A stretch of DNA of 46,446 nucleotides from Deltaproteobacteria bacterium. Its GTDB lineage: Bacteria > Desulfobacterota > Desulfomonilia > UBA1062. The number at the start of each line of letters is the position of its first letter. Position 1 is the first letter of the stretch. The notes beneath the pieces were generated by a model, which was given only the letters and a program-made list of their open reading frames with translations, had not been told where the DNA came from and did not search any database. The stretch lies in contig JAGOOG010000015.1 of assembly GCA_017992605.1 (NCBI GenBank), positions 1 to 46,446 on the forward strand, written 5' to 3'. Shown in pieces: positions 23,851-31,298 of the stretch. A program made the translations under genes and the position numbers.

Positions 23851-25077
23851 TCATGACCCGGCAAACACCATGGAGGCGAACGTCACGGCGCTGCCCGTGG
23901 CCGGTTCGTCATAGGTGCCGTGGTGGAGCAGCTCTGCCCGGCACGGCCCCACGAGCGACGAGAAGAGCACCATTGATGCGATGCCGCATACGTTGAACTG
24001 GTCTCCGGTGGCAAGGCAGTGCCGGTAGATGTCCCTTGCCCGTCCGTGCAGGAGGTGGTCTATGATCACCCTGTCGTTGGCACGGGCCCTCTCGAGGAGC
24101 GACTCCGCAGGCACCCCGTGACCGAATTTGCGTCCCACGTGGGAGAAGTCAACCCCGGATACGAGCAGGGTCCTGAGGGCACTTTCACCGATGATTCTTC
24201 GAAGGTTGTCCCTGAAGGCGCAGAATCTGACATCCTCGAAGGGGTCGGCCCCACTGGAGAGAAACTCATGGATGCCGCCGCAGAGGATGGGCACGATCTT
24301 CAGCCCGGTACCCAGGTAGTGAGCGAGGAACACGGTCTGGAACTCGATGGAGTGCTCCATCATGTGGTCGAAGTCGTACTCGGCCAGGGTCCCCTCGGGC
24401 AAATCCTGCTTGAGTTCCTCCACCATCTCCCGGTCGGTCTCGAGCACACCCAGGGGCGTGACATAATCCTTCGCCGACAGGCAGAACAGACCGTCCCCCC
24501 CATGGTGGTTGATACCCAGGATGACCGCCAGGCCATGGCCGCCGCCTGTGACCCTGCGGTACACGTCCACATAGGCCTGCTGTGCCGCTGCTATGTCGAT
24601 GTGCGGCGCCAGGATCCCGGTGACGCCGGTCGGGTCGTGTTCAGGAAGGGGTGCAAGCCCCTGCTCCACCGTCTGCATGAAAGACGTGAGCCTTTCCGGG
24701 TCTGCATCGTAGGATCTCCCGGCCAGGGCGGGTTCCCTTCTTGCCCAGCGGGCGAACTCTTTCATCAGGGCGTTCTTCCTTTCCCTGAATGCCTCGCTCT
24801 CAAGGAGAAAGGCCTTGTCGAGCTGTTCGACGAGGGCCTGCACTTCGGCGATGGACACGACGGTGCCGCCGGTGATCCGCATCAGTCCCGTCTGGATGTC
24901 GCGCAGGTCGTTGCGGCCGTCCATCATGGCCAGAAGCGGAATGGCCCTCCTGTCCATGGCGAAGCCGGTCGCCGAGAGCCTGAGCGGGTCGGTAAAGGTG
25001 ATGAGCTGCTGTCCCTCGACGGTTATGGGAATGGCCTGTATGTCATTCCTCAGGCGGGGATGGGTCGTCTCGTCCAT
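23851..25077 (-). CDS. Memo-family protein (AmmeMemoRadiSam protein B) with an N-terminal extra domain
   Basis: The C-terminal part of this 408-residue protein has the Memo signature: GILAPHIDIAAAQQAYVDVY, LGINHHGGDGLFCLSAKDYV, MEHSIEFQTVFLAHYLG and VSGVDFSHVGRKFG. These histidines/cysteines resemble the class III extradiol-dioxygenase fold, and Memo homologues bind metal. The first ~120 residues (DPLRLSATGFAMDRRAIPLL, then MMDGRNDLRDIQTGLMRI) look like a winged-helix/PqqD-like module. ATG 25077 with AGGG upstream is preferred over GTG 25101. The usual AMMECR1 and radical SAM partners are not adjacent. The role remains unknown. Confidence 0.78.
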   Translation of the reverse strand: MDETTHPRLRNDIQAIPITVEGQQLITFTDPLRLSATGFAMDRRAIPLLAMMDGRNDLRDIQTGLMRITGGTVVSIAEVQALVEQLDKAFLLESEAFRERKNALMKEFARWARREPALAGRSYDADPERLTSFMQTVEQGLAPLPEHDPTGVTGILAPHIDIAAAQQAYVDVYRRVTGGGHGLAVILGINHHGGDGLFCLSAKDYVTPLGVLETDREMVEELKQDLPEGTLAEYDFDHMMEHSIEFQTVFLAHYLGTGLKIVPILCGGIHEFLSSGADPFEDVRFCAFRDNLRRIIGESALRTLLVSGVDFSHVGRKFGHGVPAESLLERARANDRVIIDHLLHGRARDIYRHCLATGDQFNVCGIASMVLFSSLVGPCRAELLHHGTYDEPATGSAVTFASMVFAGS

Positions 25078-25117
25078 GGCATCGCCCTGTGATGGAGACA
25101 CACGCTGCCGCCCTATC

Positions 25118-25131
25118 CGGGCATGCCCGGT
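25118..25131. repeat. Perfect 14-base palindrome between bTHX and the Memo-like gene
   Basis: CCGGGCATGCCCGG is its own reverse complement. It is flanked by GCCGCC (25109-25114, read on the plus strand) and GGCGGC (25140-25145), which could extend the hairpin. It may separate the very highly expressed ribosomal-type gene from the next one, as a processing or partial termination site. No T-run follows. Confidence 0.4.
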
Positions 25132-25147
25132 GGTGGTCCCGGCGGCG

Positions 25148-25285
25148 TCATTTCGATGATTTCTTCGCGGGCTTGGCAGTGGCCTTCTTCGCCACCGCGA
25201 CCTTCTTGGCCTTTCTCGGCCTTGTCTTCCCGTAGGTACCTATCCAGGTCTTGCCGCGTCTGCTCCTCTGGTCGCCCTTGCCCAT
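25148..25285 (-). CDS. bTHX-type small 30S ribosomal protein with a basic C-terminal tail
   Basis: This 45-residue protein starts [20 protein letters not shown] and continues TRPRKAKK, which closely matches Thx/bTHX small-subunit proteins that bind at the top of the 30S head. After residue 28 an Ala/Lys-rich tail ([17 protein letters not shown]) resembles histone-like basic tails. The gene is too short for common ORF cut-offs. Evidence for it is the family match, AAGGAG six bases before ATG 25285, and a good promoter at 25334-25362. It sits between hslO and the Memo-like gene on the same strand. Confidence 0.85.
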   Translation of the reverse strand: MGKGDQRSRRGKTWIGTYGKTRPRKAKKVAVAKKATAKPAKKSSK

Positions 25286-25333
25286 GGCGCTCTCCTTCTT
25301 TCAGGGTTGGACATCTTCTCTGATAACCGCCTA

Positions 25334-25362
25334 ATTTTGTTCGCAGGACTCGCCTTTGTCAA
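25334..25362 (-). promoter_or_regulatory. Sigma-70 type promoter of the bTHX gene
   Basis: Minus-strand TTGACA (25357-25362) is a perfect -35 box. It lies 17 bases from CAAAAT (25334-25339), which matches four of six -10 positions. Transcription would start near 25327, about 40 bases upstream of the bTHX start. Confidence 0.5.
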
Positions 25363-25390
25363 GGGGATTGAGGTGTTCTCGGTGGGACGT

Positions 25391-26266
25391 TCATTGCATC
25401 TCCCTGATGAGCCTCAGGAGATGTTCCTTCCGGAAGACATAGTTCCTGTTGCAGAAGTGGCAGGAGATGTCGAACACCTCCTGGTCCCGTACGACCTCCT
25501 CGAGCTGTGACCTGCCCAGCGTGATGAGGGCCTGCTCGATCCTGGACACCGAGCACGAGCACCTGAAGGAAAGCCGTCTTGTTTCTATGGTCCGGTATGG
25601 AATCCCCTCGAAGATACCGGCAAGGATACCCTCGGGGGTCATGCCGTCTATGAGCTGCCGGGTGACCGGGGGCAAGCCCTGGATGCGTTCGGCAAGGGTG
25701 TCTATGAGGGCCTCGTCCGCGGGCGGGAGGGATTGGACGAGAAACCCCCCGGAGGCGCTCACGTTGCCGTCGGCCTCCACATAGACACCCAGGCCCACGG
25801 CAGAGGGTATCTGCTCCGACTCGGTGAGGTAGAAGGCGATGTCTGACGCGATCTCGCCGGTGTAGAGCTTCACGATGCCGTTGTAGGGTTCCTTGAGCCG
25901 CAGGTCCTTGGTCACGGTGAGGTATCCCTCCCGCCCGATGGCCCCTCCCACGTCCAGCTTCCCGTTCCTCGGCGGGAGGTCCACCCTGGGCACCTCCACG
26001 TAGCCGCGTACCGTTCCGTCGCCCTCGGCCTCCACGATGATCTTCCTGAGCGGCCCGTTGCCCGTGAACTTCAGCGCCACGCGCTGGTCCGGATCCAGGA
26101 GCGCCCCCATCAGCTCCCCCCCGGTGAGCGCACGGCCCAGGGCCGCGGTTGCCGTGGGACAGGTCCCGTGCCGCCGCCTCGCATCGTCCACGAGGTTCGT
26201 GGTGACGCAGGCCAGACCCACGATATTCTTTTCTTCGGTGATAACCCGTACCAGGTAGTCGTTCAT
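25391..26266 (-). CDS. hslO: Hsp33 redox-regulated molecular chaperone
   Basis: This 291-residue protein shows the Hsp33 family layout. The N-terminal core (LGRALTGGELMGALLDPDQR, then ALKFTGNGPLRKIIVEAEGD) is followed by the linker. The C-terminal redox switch has CxC (RCSCSVSRI) and CxxC (SCHFCNRNYVF), which bind zinc when reduced and form disulfides under oxidative stress, unmasking the chaperone. ATG 26266 was used. It leads the minus-strand group bTHX, Memo-like, TtcA-like, though bTHX appears to have its own promoter. No clear promoter was seen upstream. Confidence 0.93.
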   Translation of the reverse strand: MNDYLVRVITEEKNIVGLACVTTNLVDDARRRHGTCPTATAALGRALTGGELMGALLDPDQRVALKFTGNGPLRKIIVEAEGDGTVRGYVEVPRVDLPPRNGKLDVGGAIGREGYLTVTKDLRLKEPYNGIVKLYTGEIASDIAFYLTESEQIPSAVGLGVYVEADGNVSASGGFLVQSLPPADEALIDTLAERIQGLPPVTRQLIDGMTPEGILAGIFEGIPYRTIETRRLSFRCSCSVSRIEQALITLGRSQLEEVVRDQEVFDISCHFCNRNYVFRKEHLLRLIREMQ

Positions 26267-26282
26267 GCCGCCCGCTTCATTG

Positions 26283-26375
26283 TCATTTCGCTTTCAACCC
26301 GTCCTTGAGTTTCTCTGCACGACCCCTGTGGTCCTGGGTCATCCTCCCGGCCACGAAGTCTCGGTTCTTCGTCAT
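26283..26375 (-). CDS. Possible 30-residue small protein upstream of hslO
   Basis: A basic 30-residue frame (MTKNRDFVAGRMTQDHRGRA, then EKLKDGLKAK) ends 17 bases before the hslO start. It could be a leader peptide or small protein. There is no clear ribosome site and no family was recognised, so chance is quite possible. Confidence 0.2.
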   Translation of the reverse strand: MTKNRDFVAGRMTQDHRGRAEKLKDGLKAK

Positions 26376-26597
26376 GCCTGGCCGTTCATGAATACCACGG
26401 ATCGCCCATGAAGCACTAGTCAAGGAGAAACCCTTCGACGCAGAAGAGAGAGAACAAGGGGGGTCGAGGTTCCGACCCCCCTGTACCCGGGGGTTATGAA
26501 GGCGATGCGTCCAATGTGTGCCGGAGAGGCCTGGGACGGGAGGGGGAGATATTTCCGCTCAAGCCTCCCCGGCTGGATCAGTGTTGGGTTCTCTCGA
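26376..26597. other. Intergenic region with a strong hairpin
   Basis: About 220 bases with no convincing gene. The notable element is the nine-base hairpin at 26458-26481. The rest is low-information sequence. Confidence 0.4.
26458..26481 (-). terminator. Hairpin likely ending the Usp gene transcript
   Basis: GGGGGGTCG (26458-26466) and CGACCCCCC (26473-26481) form a perfect nine-base stem with a six-base loop. On the minus strand it lies 117 bases downstream of the Usp stop and is followed by a pyrimidine-rich tail, TTGTTCTCTCTCTT. It is not a classic T-run, but the stem is strong. Confidence 0.45.
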
Positions 26598-26987
26598 TCA
26601 GGTGAGGAGCACGGGACACCGGGTATCGCTCATCACGCGACGGGCCATCCAGTTTGCCATGAGCCGCTCCATCATGGTCCTCCTGTCCGTGGCGATGACG
26701 ATCTCGTCAACCTCGTGCTTCCTGGCAAAGGCGCCGATGTCTTCTCCAGCGCCACGCCCCGTGATGAGGAGATGGGTCTCGCAGGGAACCTGCTGCGTTT
26801 CGAACACGCTCTGTATATAGTCGAGGTCCACATTCATCCTGTCTATGGTCTTGAGGTCCTTTTCCTCGCCGCTGGGGAGCGATGCCACCACATGGACCTC
26901 GGCGCCGAACGCCTTCGCTCTCATCATCACGACCGGCAGGGCCTCTTTCGTGCAATCAGTTCCGTCGTAGTACATCATGATCTTCAT
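26598..26987 (-). CDS. Universal stress protein family
   Basis: This 129-residue protein has the UspA-like alpha/beta pattern: MKIMMYYDGTDCTKEALPVV at the start, HLLITGRGAGEDIGAFARKH in the middle, and a late VMSDTRCPVLL strand. The usual G-2x-G-9x-G(S/T) nucleotide motif is incomplete (the final Gly-Ser is replaced in ERLMANWMARRV), so ATP binding is doubtful. ATG 26987 follows GGAG; the longer frame to 27050 precedes it. It is divergent from the PAS kinase, with a repeat-rich 328-base region between. Confidence 0.8.
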   Translation of the reverse strand: MKIMMYYDGTDCTKEALPVVMMRAKAFGAEVHVVASLPSGEEKDLKTIDRMNVDLDYIQSVFETQQVPCETHLLITGRGAGEDIGAFARKHEVDEIVIATDRRTMMERLMANWMARRVMSDTRCPVLLT

Positions 26988-27079
26988 GTCCGACTCCTTT
27001 TTCAGGTGCGCTTGATCAACCACCACAGTACCGGTGACCTTCAGCCTCACCTGTCATCACCTAGAGCACCTTCCATGCC

Positions 27080-27098
27080 AAATCTGATTGCCAGATTT
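27080..27098. repeat. Inverted repeat in the usp/kinase divergent region
   Basis: AAATCTG (27080-27086) and CAGATTT (27092-27098) are exact reverse complements around a five-base centre. The 19-base size suits a dimeric regulator site. It lies about 95 bases upstream of the Usp start. Confidence 0.4.
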
Positions 27099-27153
27099 AA
27101 CTGTATGATATTGTTCCGATCATCAGCAGATGGGGACGACCCCGATCAGGCTC

Positions 27154-27202
27154 ATCTCGAGATTGTTCGTAATTTCGCGAACAGGGTTTCGAACATTTAC
27201 GA
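27154..27202. promoter_or_regulatory. Palindrome-rich stretch upstream of the PAS histidine kinase
   Basis: Three perfect palindromes follow each other: ATCTCGAGAT (27154-27163), TTCGCGAA (27174-27181) and TTCGAA (27188-27193). They are partly framed by TCGTAA (27167-27172) and TTACGA (27197-27202). Such density outside genes suggests binding sites. Confidence 0.35.
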
Positions 27203-27268
27203 GATTCACCCCGTAGAGCCTCTTCCTTCGTTCAGCTCTTCCCGATAGCTTCACGGCCGGGGTCATAT

Positions 27269-27274
27269 TATAAT
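27269..27274 (+). promoter_or_regulatory. Perfect -10 box before the two-component operon
   Basis: TATAAT sits 42 bases before the kinase start. No good -35 box is found 16-18 bases upstream, so an activator may be required. Confidence 0.3.
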
Positions 27275-27315
27275 GGGGTTGAACATATCTTCCCACACGG
27301 CTGGAGACCATTCCC

Positions 27316-28545
27316 ATGGCAAGAAAGGCATCGCCCGAGGAACTGAAAAGGCGGATACGGGAGCTTGAAATAAGGAACAGGGCTCTGGAGGATACGGTGC
27401 GGTCTCTCCGCGAGCACGAGGACATCACCGTGATGATTTCCGCGCAGGAGGCCTTGAAGAAGAGCGAGCAGTACTTTCGTGACCTCATCGAGAACGCACC
27501 CATCGGTATCGCCATAGCCCTCGATGAAAAGGTCGTGTACCGAAATCCCGAACAGCAGCGGATCTTCGGCCAGCTTCCGAAAAAGGACTTTCCGTCTCTC
27601 TACGATGCCACGACCCACCCGGACGATGTGGAGAGCCTCAGGCGATATTATGAGGCAGCGATTTCCGGCAAGGTCCAGCACACAGGGACTGAGTTCCGGT
27701 ATCTCCCCTCCGGCGACGTGGCCGACACCCAGGACATGAAGTGGATACACTTCCGTGCGACCCCGGTCGAATATTCAGGGAGAAAGGCAGTGCTTTTCAC
27801 CATGATGGACGTCACCAAGACGCGGGAGATGGAGCGCCTCCTCCAGATACAGGACCGGATGGCATCCCTGGGCCGCGTGGCGGCCGGCATCGCCCACGAG
27901 ATACGCAATCCCCTGTCCGGGATCAACATCTACCTGAGCGCGCTGGGAAAGCTCTACGAACAGGGCGATCAGGAGAAGATTCAGGATTCCCTCCTGAAGA
28001 TCAAGGCTGCCTCGGCAAAGATCGAGTCCGTGATCAAACGGGTCATGGACTTCTCCCGGCCGTCCGAGCCCAGGTTCGTCAGGACCGGCATCAACGAACC
28101 CGTGGAGGAGGCCCTCGGGCTCAGTGCGGTCATGCTGAGGAAGACGGGCATCAGGGTGAGCACTGACTTCTCCCCCGATCTGCCCCTTTGCCGCATCGAC
28201 CCCCAGCTCATCGAACAGGTCATCCTGAACCTCATCAACAACGCCGCAGAGGCCATGAAGGACCTGAACCGGGAAAAGATCATCGAGGTCCGCACCTCAT
28301 ACAACGGGAAGAGCATCTCCGTCACCGTCTCCGATTCCGGGCCCGGGGTTCCCGAGGCACTGAGGCAGCGTGTCTTCGAACCGTATTACACCACCAAGAG
28401 CGGGTCAACCGGCATCGGCCTGAGTCTCTGCCAACGGATCGTTCAGGATCACGGCGGTTCATTGAGTGTCTCTGCAAGCAGATGGGCAGGGGCGGAATTC
28501 ACTCTGCGCATCCCGGTCAGGGAAAGGAGCGCGAGAAAATCATGA
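27316..28545 (+). CDS. Soluble PAS-domain sensor histidine kinase
   Basis: This 409-residue protein has no membrane segment. Order: a coiled coil (residues 5-55), a PAS domain (about 50-168, YFRDLIENAPIGIAIALDEK), the phosphoacceptor HEIRNPL with His194, and the ATP-binding domain with N box NLINNAAEAM, G1 DSGPGVP and G2 GSTGIGLSL. It belongs to the NtrB/ZraS-like branch. It probably senses an internal cue and phosphorylates the regulator encoded next; the stop and start overlap (ATGA). The signal is unknown. It reads away from the Usp gene. Confidence 0.9.
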   Translation: MARKASPEELKRRIRELEIRNRALEDTVRSLREHEDITVMISAQEALKKSEQYFRDLIENAPIGIAIALDEKVVYRNPEQQRIFGQLPKKDFPSLYDATTHPDDVESLRRYYEAAISGKVQHTGTEFRYLPSGDVADTQDMKWIHFRATPVEYSGRKAVLFTMMDVTKTREMERLLQIQDRMASLGRVAAGIAHEIRNPLSGINIYLSALGKLYEQGDQEKIQDSLLKIKAASAKIESVIKRVMDFSRPSEPRFVRTGINEPVEEALGLSAVMLRKTGIRVSTDFSPDLPLCRIDPQLIEQVILNLINNAAEAMKDLNREKIIEVRTSYNGKSISVTVSDSGPGVPEALRQRVFEPYYTTKSGSTGIGLSLCQRIVQDHGGSLSVSASRWAGAEFTLRIPVRERSARKS

Positions 28546-29939
28546 AGTTCACCATCGTTCTCGTCGATGACGAGGAATCCATCCGGGAAGGGATCTGCCT
28601 TTCTCTGGAGACGGAGTACGCCATCCGTGCCTACGCCACGGCAGAAGATGCACTGGAGAGCATCGAGAAGGATCCACCCGACCTGGTCCTCCTCGACATC
28701 GGGCTGCCCGGCATGAACGGCATCGAGGCCCTGCACAGGATCCGGCAGGTGAACCCCGAGCAGCTGGTCATCATGATCACGGCCTACGAGGACGTCAACA
28801 CCGTCATCGCGGCCATGAAGCTGGGCGCCCACGACTATGTCGTGAAGCCCATCCTCATGGACGGCCTCGAGGTCACGATCCGGAACGCCCTGGAATCGGT
28901 GCGCCTCCGGAAGGAGGTCAGGCTCCTGCAGAAACGCTATCTCAGGGAAAACCTTCCCTGCTTCGTCGCCGAGAGCGACCGCATCCAGGACGTCATGGAC
29001 TTCGTCGCCCGGGTCGCCGCAAGCCCCGACACTCCCGTTCTCATCCTCGGCGAGACCGGAACGGGTAAGGAACTCGTCGCCGAGGCCATTCACTACCGGA
29101 GCCCCAACTTCAAGGGTCCCTTTGTCACGGTCAACTGTGCGGCCATTCCCAAGGATCTCATAGAGAGCGAGCTCTTCGGGTATGAAAAGGGGGCCTTCAG
29201 CGGCGCAGGCCCGGCAGGCAAGCGGGGTCTCATCGAGGAGGCCGACCAGGGAACCCTGTTCCTCGACGAGGTGGGGGACCTCTCGGGCCCGGCCCAGGCA
29301 AAGCTGCTGCGCTTCCTCGAGAGCGGGGAGTTCTACCGCGTGGGCTCTACCGCGAAGCGCACCATCAAGACCCGCGTCGTGTCAGCCACGAACAGGGACC
29401 TGCCGGCCATGATTGAGGACGGCACGTTCAGGAAGGATCTCTATTTCAGGCTGGGCGTCATCACCGTGGACATACCTTCCCTCAACGAGCGCACCGAGGA
29501 CATCATCCCCCTGGCCAACACCTTCCTGGTCATGTTCAATGAGAAGTTCCGCAGAGGGTTTACCTCGATCAGCCACCGGGCGCAGGAAGCCCTCAAGGGG
29601 CATGTGTGGACTGGCAACGTCCGGGAGCTGAGGAATGTCATCGAGCGCGCCGTGCTCATCGGCAAAGGGCCGGAGCTGACCGAGGAGGACCTCGGGCTCA
29701 GGGGTGATCTCCGGCGTGGCGTGGGACATGCCGGCCTCGACGACCGGGCCGTCATCCCGTCCGAGGGTGTCGATTTCGAAGGCCTTGTGCATGAATTCGA
29801 GAGGCGCTACATCGAGGAGGCCCTGAAGATGGCGGGAGGCAACGAGAGTCAGGCCGCCCGGCTCCTGGGGTTGAACCACCACACGTTCAGGTACCGGAGG
29901 AGGAAGGTGATGGGGACAGAGGGCCGAGAGCGAGTCTGA
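28542..29939 (+). CDS. Sigma-54 dependent response regulator (NtrC/ZraR type)
   Basis: In this 465-residue protein the receiver domain has acidic residues DD at 9-10 and the phosphoacceptor Asp52 (LLDIGLPGMNG). The AAA+ domain has Walker A GETGTGKE (170-177), the sigma-54 contact loop GAFSGA (217-222, Ser in place of the usual Thr) and Walker B GTLFLDEVGDL. The C-terminal Fis-type helix-turn-helix is NESQAARLLGLNHHTFRYRR. It activates RpoN promoters when phosphorylated by the upstream kinase. No clear -24/-12 promoter was seen in this window, so targets may lie elsewhere. ATG 28542 overlaps the kinase stop. Confidence 0.92.
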   Translation: MKFTIVLVDDEESIREGICLSLETEYAIRAYATAEDALESIEKDPPDLVLLDIGLPGMNGIEALHRIRQVNPEQLVIMITAYEDVNTVIAAMKLGAHDYVVKPILMDGLEVTIRNALESVRLRKEVRLLQKRYLRENLPCFVAESDRIQDVMDFVARVAASPDTPVLILGETGTGKELVAEAIHYRSPNFKGPFVTVNCAAIPKDLIESELFGYEKGAFSGAGPAGKRGLIEEADQGTLFLDEVGDLSGPAQAKLLRFLESGEFYRVGSTAKRTIKTRVVSATNRDLPAMIEDGTFRKDLYFRLGVITVDIPSLNERTEDIIPLANTFLVMFNEKFRRGFTSISHRAQEALKGHVWTGNVRELRNVIERAVLIGKGPELTEEDLGLRGDLRRGVGHAGLDDRAVIPSEGVDFEGLVHEFERRYIEEALKMAGGNESQAARLLGLNHHTFRYRRRKVMGTEGRERV

Positions 29940-30042
29940 CCCGGGTCTTCTGACACCAGAGGAAAGGCCGGAGACCTCGGCCAGGACACGACCACGGAAC
30001 TCGAGTCCCGGCGCCGCAGCCCGGCCCCGCACATCGCGTGAA

Positions 30043-30432
30043 TCAGGGAAGGATTGCAGCGCCCCGCTCCGCCAGGAGCTCGCGGAGCACTGTGCGATGG
30101 CAGTGCTGCTCGTCCGCGCAGTAGCACCCGACTGAAAAGTCCGCGCTGTGTGACATGGCTGCCAGCAGATCGAGAACCCGGCTGGTCTCAGGTCGCTTCA
30201 TCTCTGCGCGGTACTTCCTGGCAAAGGCTCGCCAGTGAGCCTCGCTCCTTGCAGACTGTCCTTGCCTGACGAGCTCTTCGCTGGGCGCCAGGTTCGGCAG
30301 CCACACGTCGTAGAAGTCCCGCGATGCAAACTCGCTCCTGGGGACACTCCTCGGCGGGCGCCTGACCGTGCCGATGCGCAGACCTTCGCCCTCGATGCGG
30401 GGACTCCCGAGCCTTACGATCCGGATCGCCAT
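30043..30432 (-). CDS. DUF488 family protein
   Basis: This 129-residue protein shows the DUF488 pattern: basic N-terminal RRPPRSVPRSEFASRDFYDV, WLPNLAPSEELV, the mid RAFARKYRAEM, and the conserved CYCADEQHCHRTVLRELL near the end with a cysteine/histidine cluster. The family is widespread; its function is unproven. It is the last gene of the minus-strand run that includes the uridine phosphorylase and sirtuin genes, 52 bases downstream of the former. Confidence 0.8.
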   Translation of the reverse strand: MAIRIVRLGSPRIEGEGLRIGTVRRPPRSVPRSEFASRDFYDVWLPNLAPSEELVRQGQSARSEAHWRAFARKYRAEMKRPETSRVLDLLAAMSHSADFSVGCYCADEQHCHRTVLRELLAERGAAILP

Positions 30433-30484
30433 AAGCTCATCTCCTGTCCTGTCTGACGTTTCATCCTGAGGGGAGAGGGCACGG

Positions 30485-31294
30485 CTAACCGGGATACATC
30501 GCGCATACGCCCTGCAGGTCGACGACGTCCAGTGCCTTCAACGCCACGCCGATGGCGTCCGTCTCCGCCTTTTCCTTTATGGCGAGGTCTATCTCCTCAC
30601 CGGAGGTCCGGTCGTCTATGACCGCGCAGATGCATCCCGCGGCAAAGCCGTACACACCCGCCATCTTGAACAGGGTGCCCGACTCCATCTCGTAATTGAG
30701 GATGTTCATGCGACGGTACTCCTCGGTGATGCCCTGCAGTCTCCGGAGGAGGTTCTTGCTGGCCGAGGTGCGCGTGCGCTCCTGCCCCTCGTAGAACGTG
30801 TCAACCGATGCGGTCATGCCCAGGTGCCAGATGATCCCGAGCTCTTTGGCCGCATGTACCAGGGCCACGGTGAGGAACGGGTCCGCGGCTGCCGGGTACT
30901 CTGCCGGGGCGATGTCCAGGGATGCCCCGTGCCTGCAGAGTGCCGCCCTGGAGATGATGACGCTTCCGGCCCTGATGTGGTCCTGGATGGAACCCGAGGT
31001 GCCGACCCTGATGATCAGGCGGATGCCCACATCGAAGAGCTCGTTTGTCACGATGCTCGCCGAAGGCGCGCCCATCCCCGAGGTGGCGCAGACCAGCGGT
31101 ATGCCGGTGTTGCTGGTGCAGAGACAGCTGACGAGCCCCCGCTTCTCCGAGAGCACCCTGCCCTGCCTGATGCCCGGGAAACCCGAGGCGATCTTCCGGG
31201 TGCGGTCAGGATCGCCGCAGAGCAGCGCGGCCACGGGGGGCTGCGTCCCGAGGTCCCTGCGCGAGAACCCGATGTGATACTTCACTTCATCCAT
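30485..31294 (-). CDS. udp: Uridine phosphorylase-type nucleoside phosphorylase
   Basis: This 269-residue protein is closely patterned on uridine phosphorylase: GDPDRTRKIAS at the phosphate site, IIRVGTSGSIQDHIRAGSVI, SVDTFYEGQERT, and the ribose-binding NYEMESGTLFKMAG. It cleaves a nucleoside with phosphate to base plus ribose-1-phosphate. The LHFAP-like segment reads SLDIAPAEYPAAADPF, so substrate preference may differ from uridine. ATG 31294 follows GAGGTG. It starts four bases after the sirtuin stop, so the two are almost certainly co-translated. That link is uncommon and may mean salvage of a sirtuin by-product. Confidence 0.88.
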   Translation of the reverse strand: MDEVKYHIGFSRRDLGTQPPVAALLCGDPDRTRKIASGFPGIRQGRVLSEKRGLVSCLCTSNTGIPLVCATSGMGAPSASIVTNELFDVGIRLIIRVGTSGSIQDHIRAGSVIISRAALCRHGASLDIAPAEYPAAADPFLTVALVHAAKELGIIWHLGMTASVDTFYEGQERTRTSASKNLLRRLQGITEEYRRMNILNYEMESGTLFKMAGVYGFAAGCICAVIDDRTSGEEIDLAIKEKAETDAIGVALKALDVVDLQGVCAMYPG

Positions 31295-31298
31295 GTCG

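Noticed and set aside
26458-26481. tRNA T-arm
   Set aside because: The stem lacks the GTTCRA loop, and no acceptor or anticodon arms surround it.
27070-27100. Sigma-54 promoter for the Usp gene
   Set aside because: On the minus strand TGGCA and TTTGGCA occur, but the GG to GC spacing is 12 rather than 10 bases.
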